Shown here: positions 34,764 through 42,780 of the stretch, in pieces | Layout: each line of letters starts with the position of its first letter | How positions within the stretch are numbered: the stretch's first letter is position 1 | Origin: Clostridium muellerianum | GTDB taxonomy: Bacteria > Bacillota > Clostridia > Clostridiales > Clostridiaceae | NCBI RefSeq assembly: GCF_012926525.1 | Contig: NZ_JABBNI010000015.1 | Location: forward strand, 39,159-103,158 | Length of the DNA stretch: 64,000 bases | Direction of reading: 5' to 3' | Notes under the pieces: generated by a model | Seen by the model: only the letters and a program-made list of their open reading frames with translations | Databases searched by the model: none | What the model was told of the DNA's origin: nothing | Position numbers and translations under genes: made by a program

Positions 34764-34820
34764 TTTTCTACTTCAATTAAAATTATGATTAATATTTATA
34801 ATTTTAATTGAAGTGGAAAA
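34764..34820. repeat. 23-bp perfect-type inverted repeat in the divergent SASP/GT2 region
   Basis: TTTTCTACTTCAATTAAAAT continues to a 23-bp arm that pairs with 34798-34820 with one T-G pair and an 11-base loop. Both neighbouring genes are transcribed away from it, so it cannot be an ordinary terminator of either. Confidence 0.6.
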
Positions 34821-34919
34821 TAAAAGATTTTAATATTGATATATTTCACTTATTAACAGTGCATTAAACACCAATAATGATTTGTATTTTTAATAAACAT
34901 TTATGAAATTGTATTTAAG

Positions 34920-34953
34920 TTGTAACTAAACTGTGATAATCAAGGTTTAAAAT
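34920..34953 (+). promoter_or_regulatory. OmpR/PhoB-type box and -10 of the GT2-gtrA-GT39 operon
   Basis: The half-sites TTGTAACT (34920-34927) and CTGTGATA (34931-34938) repeat with an 11-bp period, and TAAAAT starts nine bases later. The same geometry is found in front of the response regulator gene at 39813-39846. Confidence 0.6.
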
Positions 34954-35020
34954 AATCATATAGATTCAAGGCTTAAGAAAATTTAAATTAAATAATATTA
35001 ATAAATTGAGGTGAATTATA

Positions 35021-35989
35021 ATGAATAGTAAAATAATCTATTCTATAGTAGTACCGTTGTATAATGAGGAACTTGTTGTTAAAGAAACTTATAGAAGATT
35101 AAAATCGGTTATGGATAGTACAAAAGAAAATTATGAAATTGTGTTTATAAATGATGGAAGTAAAGATAAAACAGTAGATATAGTAGAAGATATCTGCAGA
35201 GAGGATGAAAAAATAAAGCTTATTAATTTTTCACGAAACTTTGGCCATCAAGCTGCTATAACAGCAGGAATGGATATGGCTCTAGGATCTGCTATAGTTG
35301 TAATAGATGCAGACCTTCAAGATCCTCCGGAAGTTATATTAGAGATGATTAAAAAATGGAAGGAAGGATATGAAGTTGTTTATGGTAAAAGAGCTAAAAG
35401 AGAAGGTGAAACATTCTTTAAGAAGTTTACTGCAAAAGCATTTTATAGAATTTTGAAAAGTATGACAAGTGTAGATATTCCGGTAGATACAGGAGATTTT
35501 AGGCTTATAGATAGAAAAGTATGTGATGCCTTAATAGCACTTCCTGAAAAAAATAGATATGTAAGAGGTTTAGTTAGCTGGGTAGGTTATAAGCAAACTT
35601 GTGTGGAATTTGTAAGACAGGAGAGGTTTGCAGGAGAAACTAAATATCCATTAAAAAAGATGATCAAACTAGCTTTAGATGGTATAACTTCGTTGTCTTA
35701 TAAACCACTGGTTATTTCCGGATACCTTGGTATGGTAACATTTATAGCTGGGATAATTTCAACTATGGGTGTTATTATAAATCAATTGATTAATGGAACA
35801 GAAATTATAAGTTTACCATTAATCCTAGCAGTAAATGTAGCTATGTTTGGTTTAACACTTGGCTGCATAGGTATAATGGGTCAATATATTGGAAGAATTT
35901 TTGATGAGAGCAAAGGAAGACCTATATATATAATAAAGGATACAATAAATTATAAGAGAGTTGATAAGAGATATGAAATTAGTTGCTAG
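35021..35989 (+). CDS. Family 2 glycosyltransferase, polyprenyl-phosphate sugar synthase type (YkcC/GtrB-like)
   Basis: This 322-residue membrane-associated enzyme transfers a sugar from a nucleotide donor to polyprenyl phosphate. The GT2 domain (residues 1-215) has SIVVPLYNEELVVKETY and the DxD-type DADLQDPPEV, plus the RNFGHQAAITAGMDMA segment typical of this subgroup. Two C-terminal membrane spans follow (about 230-255 and 265-290). With gtrA and the GT39 gene it forms a three-gene operon similar to GtrAB-glucosyltransferase and YkcBC systems. The product would be the lipid-linked donor used by the GT39 enzyme. Confidence 0.9.
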   Translation: MNSKIIYSIVVPLYNEELVVKETYRRLKSVMDSTKENYEIVFINDGSKDKTVDIVEDICREDEKIKLINFSRNFGHQAAITAGMDMALGSAIVVIDADLQDPPEVILEMIKKWKEGYEVVYGKRAKREGETFFKKFTAKAFYRILKSMTSVDIPVDTGDFRLIDRKVCDALIALPEKNRYVRGLVSWVGYKQTCVEFVRQERFAGETKYPLKKMIKLALDGITSLSYKPLVISGYLGMVTFIAGIISTMGVIINQLINGTEIISLPLILAVNVAMFGLTLGCIGIMGQYIGRIFDESKGRPIYIIKDTINYKRVDKRYEISC

Positions 35990-36392
35990 TATAACAAATC
36001 ACATTTTTGATGGAAAATTTAAAAGTTTAAGTAGATTTTCCTTAGTTGGTATATCAAATACCCTTATAGACTTTATAGTATTTACAATATTTCAAAGTTT
36101 AGTTGGAGTAAGTTATACTTTAAGTCAGGTATTAGGATATAGTTTTGGCGTTATAAACAGCTTTATATTTAATAAAAAATGGACATTTCAAGGGGGTAAG
36201 TCTAATAAGAAGGTTTATCATGAATTGTTTCAATTTATTATAGTTAATGTATTGTCACTTTCTATTACACTAATATGTATGAAGCTTTTGGTAAAAGATT
36301 TTAATTTAAATGTATATTTAGCAAAAATAATTGTAACATTTATAGCTCAAGTAACCAATTTTATTGCATATAAGCTTTGGGTATTCAACTAA
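35973..36392 (+). CDS. GtrA-like membrane protein
   Basis: This 139-residue protein has four predicted spans and the family motif FSLVGISNTLIDFIVF, then YSFGVINSFIFNKKWTF. GtrA proteins are thought to flip polyprenyl-phosphate-linked sugar across the membrane. It overlaps the end of the GT2 gene by 17 bases. A TTG at 35961 is an alternative start; the ATG at 35973 is preferred because it is closer to the usual family start. Co-translation with GT2 is expected. Confidence 0.87.
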   Translation: MKLVASITNHIFDGKFKSLSRFSLVGISNTLIDFIVFTIFQSLVGVSYTLSQVLGYSFGVINSFIFNKKWTFQGGKSNKKVYHELFQFIIVNVLSLSITLICMKLLVKDFNLNVYLAKIIVTFIAQVTNFIAYKLWVFN

Positions 36393-36406
36393 GGAGGAGA
36401 TGGAGA

Positions 36407-38539
36407 ATGAAAAAGAAGATAGAATTTACAAAAGAAAATTTAGCACTATCATTAATTGTAATATTATCTGCAGTATTGAATTTTGCTAATATAAGTATAG
36501 ATGGGTATGGAAATCAGTATTATGCAGCAGGTGTAAGAAGTATGACTATGAGTCTTAAGAATTTTTTCTTTGTATCCTTTGATCCATCATCCTTTGTAAC
36601 AATTGATAAACCACCTTTAGGATTTTGGATTCAAGCTATATCTGCAAAGATATTTGGATATAGTGGTTGGAGTATACTTTTACCCCAAGCATTGGCAGGA
36701 GTAATATCTGTTGTATTGATATACCATATTGTTAAAAGATCTTTTGGAAGTGCAGCAGGTTTAATTTCAGCATTATGTCTTGCTGTAACACCAGTTTTTG
36801 TAGCTGTAAGTAGAAATAATACTTGTGATAATTTACTTGTTGTAACATTACTTTTTGCATGCTTAGCTCTTTCTAAAGCAGCTGAAAGAGGAAAAGTAAA
36901 ATATCTTTTAATAAGTTTAGCATTAGTAGGTGTTGGTTTTAATATAAAAATGCTTCAGGCATATATGATAGTACCAGCTATATATTTAACATATTTACTT
37001 TCTAATGCAGTTTCTATAAAAAAGAGAATAGTACATTTAACTGTAGCTTCGGTTGTTTTATTATTAGTTTCATTTTCTTGGGCTTTTGCTGTAGATTTAA
37101 TACCAGCATCAAGCAGACCCTATGTAGGAAGTAGTACGAATAATACAGAGATGGAACTTATAATTGGTCATAATGGATTAGAGAGACTTGGTCTTAGCAG
37201 TTCAAGTACTTCAGGCGGTGGAAGTCAAAAGTCAACACAATCAAAAAATGATAATGGGCAAATGCAGGCACCACCTAATGGTCAGAGTCAAAGTTCAAAT
37301 AGCAGTAAACAGGGAACACAGCAAAATAATTCTCAGGGAAATATGGCACCTCCATCAGTTGGTATGACACCTCCATCGGGCGACATGGATAAAGGTGGAC
37401 CAGGAGGTAATGGCAGCAAAGGTGGTGGCGGAGGAACTTTTGGTGGTAATGAAAAATCCAGTATTACAAGGTTATTTTCTAATAATAGCTTGTCAGATCA
37501 AATAAGCTGGTTTTTACCTCTTGCTGCATTAGGATTTATAGCAGCAGCAATAAAAGAAAAATTGAAAAATCCATTTGATAATAAAAGAAAATTATCATTA
37601 ATATTATGGTCTACATGGTTATTACCTGAATTTATATATTTTAGTTTTACAAAAGGATTATTTCATCCTTACTATTTAACTATGCTTGCAGCACCAATTG
37701 CGGCATTAACTGGAATTGGAATTGTATCTATGTGGCAGCTTTATAAAGAAGGTGGATGGAAATCCTGGATATTACCAATATCACTTATTTTAAATGGTTC
37801 AGCTCAAATGTTATTGTTATATTATTACAATACATTAGGTGCTGCTAAAATTTTAATGATAATATTGTCAGTTTTATGTTTTGTATCTTCAGTTGTACTT
37901 ATCATTTTAAAATTAATGAAAAAGGAAAATATAAAACTTAAGAAAGTAGTATTAAGTTTAGCTTTGATAGGACTTTTAGTAGCACCAACGTTTTGTTCTT
38001 CTACTGCTATATTTTATGGAATGAGCGGAACATTTCCATCTGCAGGATTGTCCTTAATGTCGCAAAAAGGAATGGGCGGTCAAGGTATGGGTAGTTCTAA
38101 TAGCAGTAGTAATACAAAGCTTATAGAATTCTTAAAAAATCATAAAACCACTGAAAAATATATTCTTGTAACTTCATCTACTAATGGTTATGCTTCAGAT
38201 ATAATAATAAAAACAGGAGAATCAGTAATGGCTCTTGGAGGGTTCTTTGGAACGGATAAAGTAATTACTTTAAATGAGTTTAAGCAGTTAGTTAGTAAAG
38301 GTGAAGTTAGATATGTAATGGTAGGAGGCATGGGTGGCGGAAACTCAAGCAACGATATTATGACATGGGTTAAAACAAACGGTAAAGTTGTATCAGAAAG
38401 TGAATGGAAAAATTCTAGTACAACAAATAAGCAAACAACAAATAAAAATAGTGATAGTAATTCTAAAAATTCAGGAAATCAAGGACATGGAGAAATGAAT
38501 TCAGAGCAGCTATATGATTTAAAAGGTAGCGTTAAATAA
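36407..38539 (+). CDS. Family 39 (PMT-type) glycosyltransferase with a low-complexity loop
   Basis: This 710-residue polytopic enzyme is of the YkcB/ArnT-like family that moves sugars from polyprenyl phosphate to an extracellular acceptor. ISIDGYGNQYYAAGVRSM and FVTIDKPPLGFWIQAISA near residues 30-80 are characteristic. About a dozen membrane spans follow. Residues roughly 255-355 are an unusual Gly/Ser/Gln/Asn/Pro-rich stretch (APPNGQSQSSNSSKQGTQQ), with further GGQGMGSSNSSSN and a Ser/Asn/Lys-rich tail, all presumably outside the membrane. ATG at 36407 follows AAGGAGGAGATGG. The acceptor, whether wall polymer, lipid or protein, is unknown. Confidence 0.87.
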   Translation: MKKKIEFTKENLALSLIVILSAVLNFANISIDGYGNQYYAAGVRSMTMSLKNFFFVSFDPSSFVTIDKPPLGFWIQAISAKIFGYSGWSILLPQALAGVISVVLIYHIVKRSFGSAAGLISALCLAVTPVFVAVSRNNTCDNLLVVTLLFACLALSKAAERGKVKYLLISLALVGVGFNIKMLQAYMIVPAIYLTYLLSNAVSIKKRIVHLTVASVVLLLVSFSWAFAVDLIPASSRPYVGSSTNNTEMELIIGHNGLERLGLSSSSTSGGGSQKSTQSKNDNGQMQAPPNGQSQSSNSSKQGTQQNNSQGNMAPPSVGMTPPSGDMDKGGPGGNGSKGGGGGTFGGNEKSSITRLFSNNSLSDQISWFLPLAALGFIAAAIKEKLKNPFDNKRKLSLILWSTWLLPEFIYFSFTKGLFHPYYLTMLAAPIAALTGIGIVSMWQLYKEGGWKSWILPISLILNGSAQMLLLYYYNTLGAAKILMIILSVLCFVSSVVLIILKLMKKENIKLKKVVLSLALIGLLVAPTFCSSTAIFYGMSGTFPSAGLSLMSQKGMGGQGMGSSNSSSNTKLIEFLKNHKTTEKYILVTSSTNGYASDIIIKTGESVMALGGFFGTDKVITLNEFKQLVSKGEVRYVMVGGMGGGNSSNDIMTWVKTNGKVVSESEWKNSSTTNKQTTNKNSDSNSKNSGNQGHGEMNSEQLYDLKGSVK

Positions 38540-38565
38540 AAAATCTAATAAGAAGTAAAAATTAA

Positions 38566-38620
38566 TTCAGGTGAGTTAAATGCCTAAAGGGCATTTAACA
38601 ACCCTACCTGGATTTATAAG
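38566..38620 (+). other. Hairpin upstream of galU
   Basis: CAGGT...ACCTG encloses GTTAAATGCC/GGGCATTTAAC with a TAAA loop. A related but diverged arrangement (ATTCAGGTGAG ... GCCTAAATGG ... TTTACCTGG) lies at about 43067-43146, ahead of the glycosyltransferase gene. It could terminate the GT39 message, though no T tract follows. Confidence 0.5.
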
Positions 38621-38661
38621 TTTATTTTTGAATATAAATTTGGTGAAAGGGATGAATTATT

Positions 38662-39594
38662 ATGAAAGTAAGAAAAGCAATAATTCCCGCTGCGGGATTA
38701 GGAACAAGATTTTTACCAGCAACTAAGGCTCAACCTAAGGAAATGATGCCAATAGTAGATAAACCTGCTATTCAATATATAGTTGAAGAAGCTGTTGCTT
38801 CAGGAATTGAAGAAATATTAATAATTACGGGAAGAAATAAAAGAGCTATAGAGGATCATTTTGATAAGTCTGTTGAGCTTGAAGATGAATTATACAATAA
38901 TAATAAGGAAGAATTGCTTAAAGTAGTTAAAGATATAAGTAATATGGCGGATATTTATTATATACGTCAAAAGGAACCTAAGGGTCTAGGTCATGCTATA
39001 AGCCGTGCTAAAAACTTTGTAGGAAACGAGCCCTTTGCTGTAATGTTAGGTGATGACATAGTTGACAGCAGAGAACCTTGTCTTAAACAATTAATAAATT
39101 GTTACAATAAATATAAAACTTCTGTTTTAGGAGTACAGCCAGTTGATAAATCAGAAGTGTTCAAGTATGGAATTGTTAATGGAATGAAACTTGAAGATAA
39201 GATTTACAAGGTTAATAATATGGTAGAAAAGCCTAAAGTAGAAGATTCACCATCAAATATTGCTATTCTTGGCAGATACATCATAACACCTGAGATATTT
39301 GAAATATTAGAAAACACTAAACCGGGTAAGGGTGGAGAAATACAGCTCACTGATGCGTTAAAAGAATTGTCAAAACAGGAATCTATATATGCTTATTCTT
39401 TTGAAGGAAAGAGATATGATGTTGGAGATAAGTTAGGTTTTTTAAAAGCTAATATAGAATATGCCTTAAAAAGAGATGAGCTAAGGGAAGATCTTCTTTC
39501 ATATCTTTTAGGTATAAAGGGTGGAAACAATTTTAAAATAAATGAAGAAATTTATCATAAGCTAGAATCTAGAAAGATGGCTTTGGCTAAATAA
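38662..39594 (+). CDS. galU: UTP-glucose-1-phosphate uridylyltransferase
   Basis: This 310-residue enzyme makes UDP-glucose from UTP and glucose-1-phosphate. The nucleotide-binding start IIPAAGLGTRFLPATKAQPK is followed by EMMPIVDKPAIQYIVEEAV, then RQKEPKGLGHAI and VMLGDDIVD. Length and motifs match bacterial GalU. It is likely the donor supply for the glycosyltransferases on either side. It lies 122 bp after the GT39 gene and may have its own promoter in the spacer. Confidence 0.95.
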   Translation: MKVRKAIIPAAGLGTRFLPATKAQPKEMMPIVDKPAIQYIVEEAVASGIEEILIITGRNKRAIEDHFDKSVELEDELYNNNKEELLKVVKDISNMADIYYIRQKEPKGLGHAISRAKNFVGNEPFAVMLGDDIVDSREPCLKQLINCYNKYKTSVLGVQPVDKSEVFKYGIVNGMKLEDKIYKVNNMVEKPKVEDSPSNIAILGRYIITPEIFEILENTKPGKGGEIQLTDALKELSKQESIYAYSFEGKRYDVGDKLGFLKANIEYALKRDELREDLLSYLLGIKGGNNFKINEEIYHKLESRKMALAK

Positions 39595-39627
39595 AAGTCT
39601 TGTAAAATGGTTAGTATCAATGAATCT

Positions 39628-39658
39628 TACTTAGTGAGAGTTTTTTTTCTCACTAAGT
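39628..39658. terminator. Possible terminator after galU
   Basis: ACTTAGTGAGA and TCTCACTAAGT pair perfectly but the T run (eight T) is in the loop and not after the stem. Its function as a terminator is uncertain. Confidence 0.5.
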
Positions 39659-39667
39659 TTAGATGAA

Positions 39668-39742
39668 TTATCCAGGGGTGTAGCTACCGTTAACTTCTGC
39701 TTTGAAAGAAGTAGAAGTATTACGGTAGGTAGCCATCGGATA
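39668..39742 (+). other. Structured element with GAAA tetraloop between galU and the response regulator
   Basis: TATCC (39669-39673) pairs with GGATA (39738-39742). CTACCGT pairs with ACGGTAG inside, then ACTTCT with AGAAGT, and a CTTT-GAAA-GAAG tip. A sequence of the same plan (TATCCAGGG, TACCTG/CAGGTA, GAAA loop, GGTAG, ATCG) occurs at 53258-53325. I do not recognise it as a known riboswitch class. Confidence 0.45.
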
Positions 39743-39812
39743 GAAAATACTAGCCATTTTTTATGCAATAAATAAGGGTAGATTTACAAAACTTATTGAA
39801 TTATAGTTAGGG

Positions 39813-39846
39813 TTGTGACAGAATTGTAACAAAAATAATTTATAAT
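39813..39846 (+). promoter_or_regulatory. OmpR/PhoB-type box and -10 of the two-component operon
   Basis: TTGTGACAGAATTGTAACA is a direct repeat of TTGTxACA with an 11-bp period (39813-39820 and 39824-39831). TATAAT begins nine bases after it at 39841, where the box would stand in for the -35. This suggests autoregulation by the response regulator encoded 30 bp downstream. Confidence 0.65.
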
Positions 39847-39875
39847 AAAATTAGTAATTTTACGGAGGAATATTT

Positions 39876-40553
39876 ATGAGTGGTAAGAAGATATTAGTAG
39901 TTGATGATGAACCATTAATAAGAAAACTTGTAACAGATTTTTTAAAAAGAGAAGGATATAATACTGTTGAAGCAGAAGATGGACGAAAGGCTTTAGAAGT
40001 ATTTTCATCAGAAAAGGATATAGATTTAGTAGTTCTTGATGTAATGCTGCCAGAGTATGATGGGTGGACTGTATGTAGAGAAATAAGAAAGAAATCCAGT
40101 GTTCCTATTATAATGCTAACTGCAAGAGGAGAAGAATTTGATGAACTTTTTGGTTTTGATATAGGAGCAGATGAGTATATTGCCAAACCATTTAGTCCCA
40201 ATATATTGGTAGCCAGAGTAAATGCGGTGTTAAGAAGAACTGTTCCTGTAGAGAGTAACTCTAAGGAATTTGGTGGATTAACTATCGACAATAATGCCCA
40301 TGAAGTGAATATTGATGGTTGTGTAATTGATTTAAGTCCTAAGGAATATGATTTGCTAATTTATCTTACTGAGAATTATGGTAAGGCCGTAAGTAGGGAA
40401 CAGATATTAGATAAAGTATGGGGATATGATTATTATGGAGATTTAAGAACTGTAGATACTCACATAAATAGATTAAGAATAAAATTGGATTCCAAAAGTA
40501 ATTACGTGCAAACCGTGCGGGGATATGGCTATAGGTTTGAGGTAGAAAGATGA
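39876..40553 (+). CDS. OmpR/PhoB-family response regulator
   Basis: This 225-residue transcription factor has a receiver domain (residues 4-118) with the acidic pair in VVDDEP, the phosphoacceptor in VVLDVMLPEYDGW near residue 54, and the conserved Lys in IAKPFSP. A winged-helix DNA-binding domain follows (residues 130-222), with DLSPKEYDLLIYL and RTVDTHINRLRIKL. GGAGG lies before the ATG and the stop overlaps the kinase start by four bases. Together with the shared promoter boxes, it probably controls the polysaccharide genes around it. Confidence 0.93.
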   Translation: MSGKKILVVDDEPLIRKLVTDFLKREGYNTVEAEDGRKALEVFSSEKDIDLVVLDVMLPEYDGWTVCREIRKKSSVPIIMLTARGEEFDELFGFDIGADEYIAKPFSPNILVARVNAVLRRTVPVESNSKEFGGLTIDNNAHEVNIDGCVIDLSPKEYDLLIYLTENYGKAVSREQILDKVWGYDYYGDLRTVDTHINRLRIKLDSKSNYVQTVRGYGYRFEVER

Positions 40554-42055
40554 TTAAATCTATAAGAGCAAAATTATTTATGTTTATAACATTATTACTT
40601 ATATGTTTTATTTCCCTTATATGGATATTGAATAGTATGTATCTTGAAAAATACTATATAAATAAGAAGAAAAATATACTTAAACAAAATGCTAATACTA
40701 TAGTAAGTATGTATAAGGGTAATATAAGCAGTATACAAAATGAATTAGATAGAATAGCTAATATAACAGGAAGTAATATTGATATACGTGATAAAAATGG
40801 AAAGATAATTTATATGTCTGCAAGAAGACCTCCAGAGGAAAAAAATACAGATAATAATTCTCAGCAAAAACCGCCACCAGATAAACCCCGTAATCTAGAT
40901 GATTATAATGCTAAAGCGAAAGAATATCCAATAGGCAAAATTAGTTTTGAAAACAGAATGGATGTTCAAATGAAAATAGAATTTCTTACTCTTGTAGTAA
41001 AGCTTAGCAATGAAGATATAATGGCTATAAGAGTACCAATAGTTTCTATAAAAGAAAGTGTAGATATTGCAAATAGATTTGTTATAATAATAGGTTCTAT
41101 AATAATATTTTTAGGTAGTATAGGAGCCTACTTATTTTCAAGGAAATTTACAAAGCCAATATTAGAAGTAAATAATATTGCGCGAAATATGGCTAAGTTT
41201 GATTTCAGTCAAAAATGCAGTATAAGTGGTAGTGATGAGATCGGACAATTAGGACAGAGTGTTAACTATCTTTCAGAGGAGCTGGATACAGCAATTACAG
41301 AATTAAATATAAAAAATAAAAAGCTTGAGGAAGATATTGAAAAAGAAAGAAAAATAGATGAAATGAGAAAAGAGTTTATATCCAGTGTTTCTCATGAATT
41401 AAGAACACCATTATCCTTAATACAAGGATATGCAGAGGGTCTTATTAGTAATGTCAATGAGAGTGAAGAAGACAGAAATTTTTATTGTGATGTTATTATG
41501 CAGGAAACAATTAAAATGAATAAGTTAGTAAGAGATTTACTAAATTTATCTCAAATAGAATCAGGATATTTTCAAATTGAAAAAAGTGAATTTGATATAA
41601 TACACCTAATAAAATATGTACTTACTAAATATAAATCTATATTTACAGAAAAAGGTATTGAAGTACAAACTCAGCTTGATGAAAGTTATATTGTTTATGG
41701 AGATATGGTAAGAATTGAACAGGTACTTACAAATTATATAAATAATGCTATTAATCACATTGATGAAAATAGAGTTATAAAAATAACAAGCAGTATTGAT
41801 AAGAGTAAAATAAGAGTAAGCATATTTAATACTGGAAAGCATATACCAGAAGATTCACTTAAAAAGTTGTGGAATAGTTTTTATAAAGTTGATAAAGCAA
41901 GAACTAGAGCTTATGGAGGATATGGATTAGGACTTTCTATAGTAAAAGCCATTCAGGATCTTCATAAAAGTGGTTATGGTGTAGAAAATGTTGAAAGTGG
42001 AGTAAGTTTTTGGTTTGAAATTGGTAAAAAGAAAAGTAAAGATTTAACAACATAA
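40550..42055 (+). CDS. Membrane sensor histidine kinase
   Basis: This 501-residue partner of the preceding regulator has a span at about residues 8-29, an extracytoplasmic sensor region (30-165) with a Pro-rich stretch (SQQKPPPDKPRNL), a second span at about 170-195, and a HAMP domain. The phosphoacceptor His lies in FISSVSHELRTPLSLIQGYA near residue 282. The ATPase domain has NYINNAINH as N box and GGYGLGLSIVKAI as G box. The F/D boxes are degenerate (IFNTGKHIP). The stimulus is unknown. Confidence 0.92.
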   Translation: MIKSIRAKLFMFITLLLICFISLIWILNSMYLEKYYINKKKNILKQNANTIVSMYKGNISSIQNELDRIANITGSNIDIRDKNGKIIYMSARRPPEEKNTDNNSQQKPPPDKPRNLDDYNAKAKEYPIGKISFENRMDVQMKIEFLTLVVKLSNEDIMAIRVPIVSIKESVDIANRFVIIIGSIIIFLGSIGAYLFSRKFTKPILEVNNIARNMAKFDFSQKCSISGSDEIGQLGQSVNYLSEELDTAITELNIKNKKLEEDIEKERKIDEMRKEFISSVSHELRTPLSLIQGYAEGLISNVNESEEDRNFYCDVIMQETIKMNKLVRDLLNLSQIESGYFQIEKSEFDIIHLIKYVLTKYKSIFTEKGIEVQTQLDESYIVYGDMVRIEQVLTNYINNAINHIDENRVIKITSSIDKSKIRVSIFNTGKHIPEDSLKKLWNSFYKVDKARTRAYGGYGLGLSIVKAIQDLHKSGYGVENVESGVSFWFEIGKKKSKDLTT

Positions 42056-42171
42056 ATTTTACTTATATGTTCAGATAACTTTAGAGGAATGATTAGCTAG
42101 TTTAATAGTTTTACCTGATGTTTTTCTGAAATTATCTTAATAATAAAAATTAGAATAGGAGGGAATATAGG

Positions 42172-42558
42172 ATGAATATTTCATCATCAGTATCACATTC
42201 AGCAATGTCAAGTTTATCAGCATCAAAAACAAGCAGCAGTAGCTCAAGTAGCAGTTCAAGCAGTAGTTCAAGTAGTAGCAGTACAAGTAGTCTTGAACAA
42301 CAAAAGTCTAGTATTGAACAGCAAATTCAACAGGAAAGTGCTAGTAATGATAAGGCAGATGTAAAACAACAAAAAATTCAAGCACTACAGGCAGAATTGC
42401 AACAGATTGAGGCTGAAATTCAACAAGCAGAACAAGCGCAGCAAACAAAGCAAACTAATAAAACAGCAGAAGTATCTAATAATCAAGCAGAATCAGTAAA
42501 AAGCATAAGTAATGAATCAAATATTAATAGTGATAATATAATAGATGTATATGCTTAA
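42172..42558 (+). CDS. Small Ser-rich and Gln-rich coiled-coil protein (FlxA-like)
   Basis: This 128-residue protein has a serine-rich N-terminus with a run of about 17 Ser (residues 20-38), then a Gln/Glu-rich coiled coil (QQKIQALQAELQQIEAEIQQ) and an Asn/Ser-rich tail. There is no signal peptide. The coiled-coil part resembles FlxA-like proteins, whose function is not established. AGGAGGG precedes the ATG, and a terminator follows. The codons for the Ser run are mixed AGT, AGC and TCA, so the run is not a simple trinucleotide expansion. Gene status is good; function unknown. Confidence 0.75.
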   Translation: MNISSSVSHSAMSSLSASKTSSSSSSSSSSSSSSSSSTSSLEQQKSSIEQQIQQESASNDKADVKQQKIQALQAELQQIEAEIQQAEQAQQTKQTNKTAEVSNNQAESVKSISNESNINSDNIIDVYA

Positions 42559-42585
42559 TTTATTTTAATAAAGTCTTATTTATAC

Positions 42586-42618
42586 ATAAGAGGGGTAATT
42601 TGCTCCTCTTTATTTTTA
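42586..42618 (+). terminator. Terminator of the Ser-rich protein gene
   Basis: AAGAGG and CCTCTT pair across GGTAATTTGCT and lead into TATTTTTATG. Confidence 0.78.
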
Positions 42619-42628
42619 TGTTTATTTT

Positions 42629-42780
42629 AAGGTAGTTTCAAAAAAATAACAGGGACAAATGTTAGTCTGTTTTTTTGTAATACTGCGTCGACAGAACCTT
42701 TAGATTGGGGAACCTGTCTTGCTGTATTATAAAAAATATCCGGCACATAGTGAACTTGTTATTTTCTTTTAAGTGCCTAA
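42629..42780. repeat. AAGGCAC-family palindromic element, copy I
   Basis: Left end AAGGTAGTTTCAAAAAAATA and right end TTGTTATTTTCTTTTAAGTG with GCC enclose the core TACTGCGTCGACAGAACC ... GGGGAACCTGTCTTG. It corresponds to the copies at 52986-53146 and 56948-57108 and the degenerate one at 15542-15676. Confidence 0.75.

Noticed and set aside
39668..39742. Cyclic-di-GMP riboswitch, because of the GAAA loop and GGTAGCC
   Set aside because: The conserved joining sequences of the class I aptamer are missing, and the helix order does not match, so I left it as an unassigned structure.
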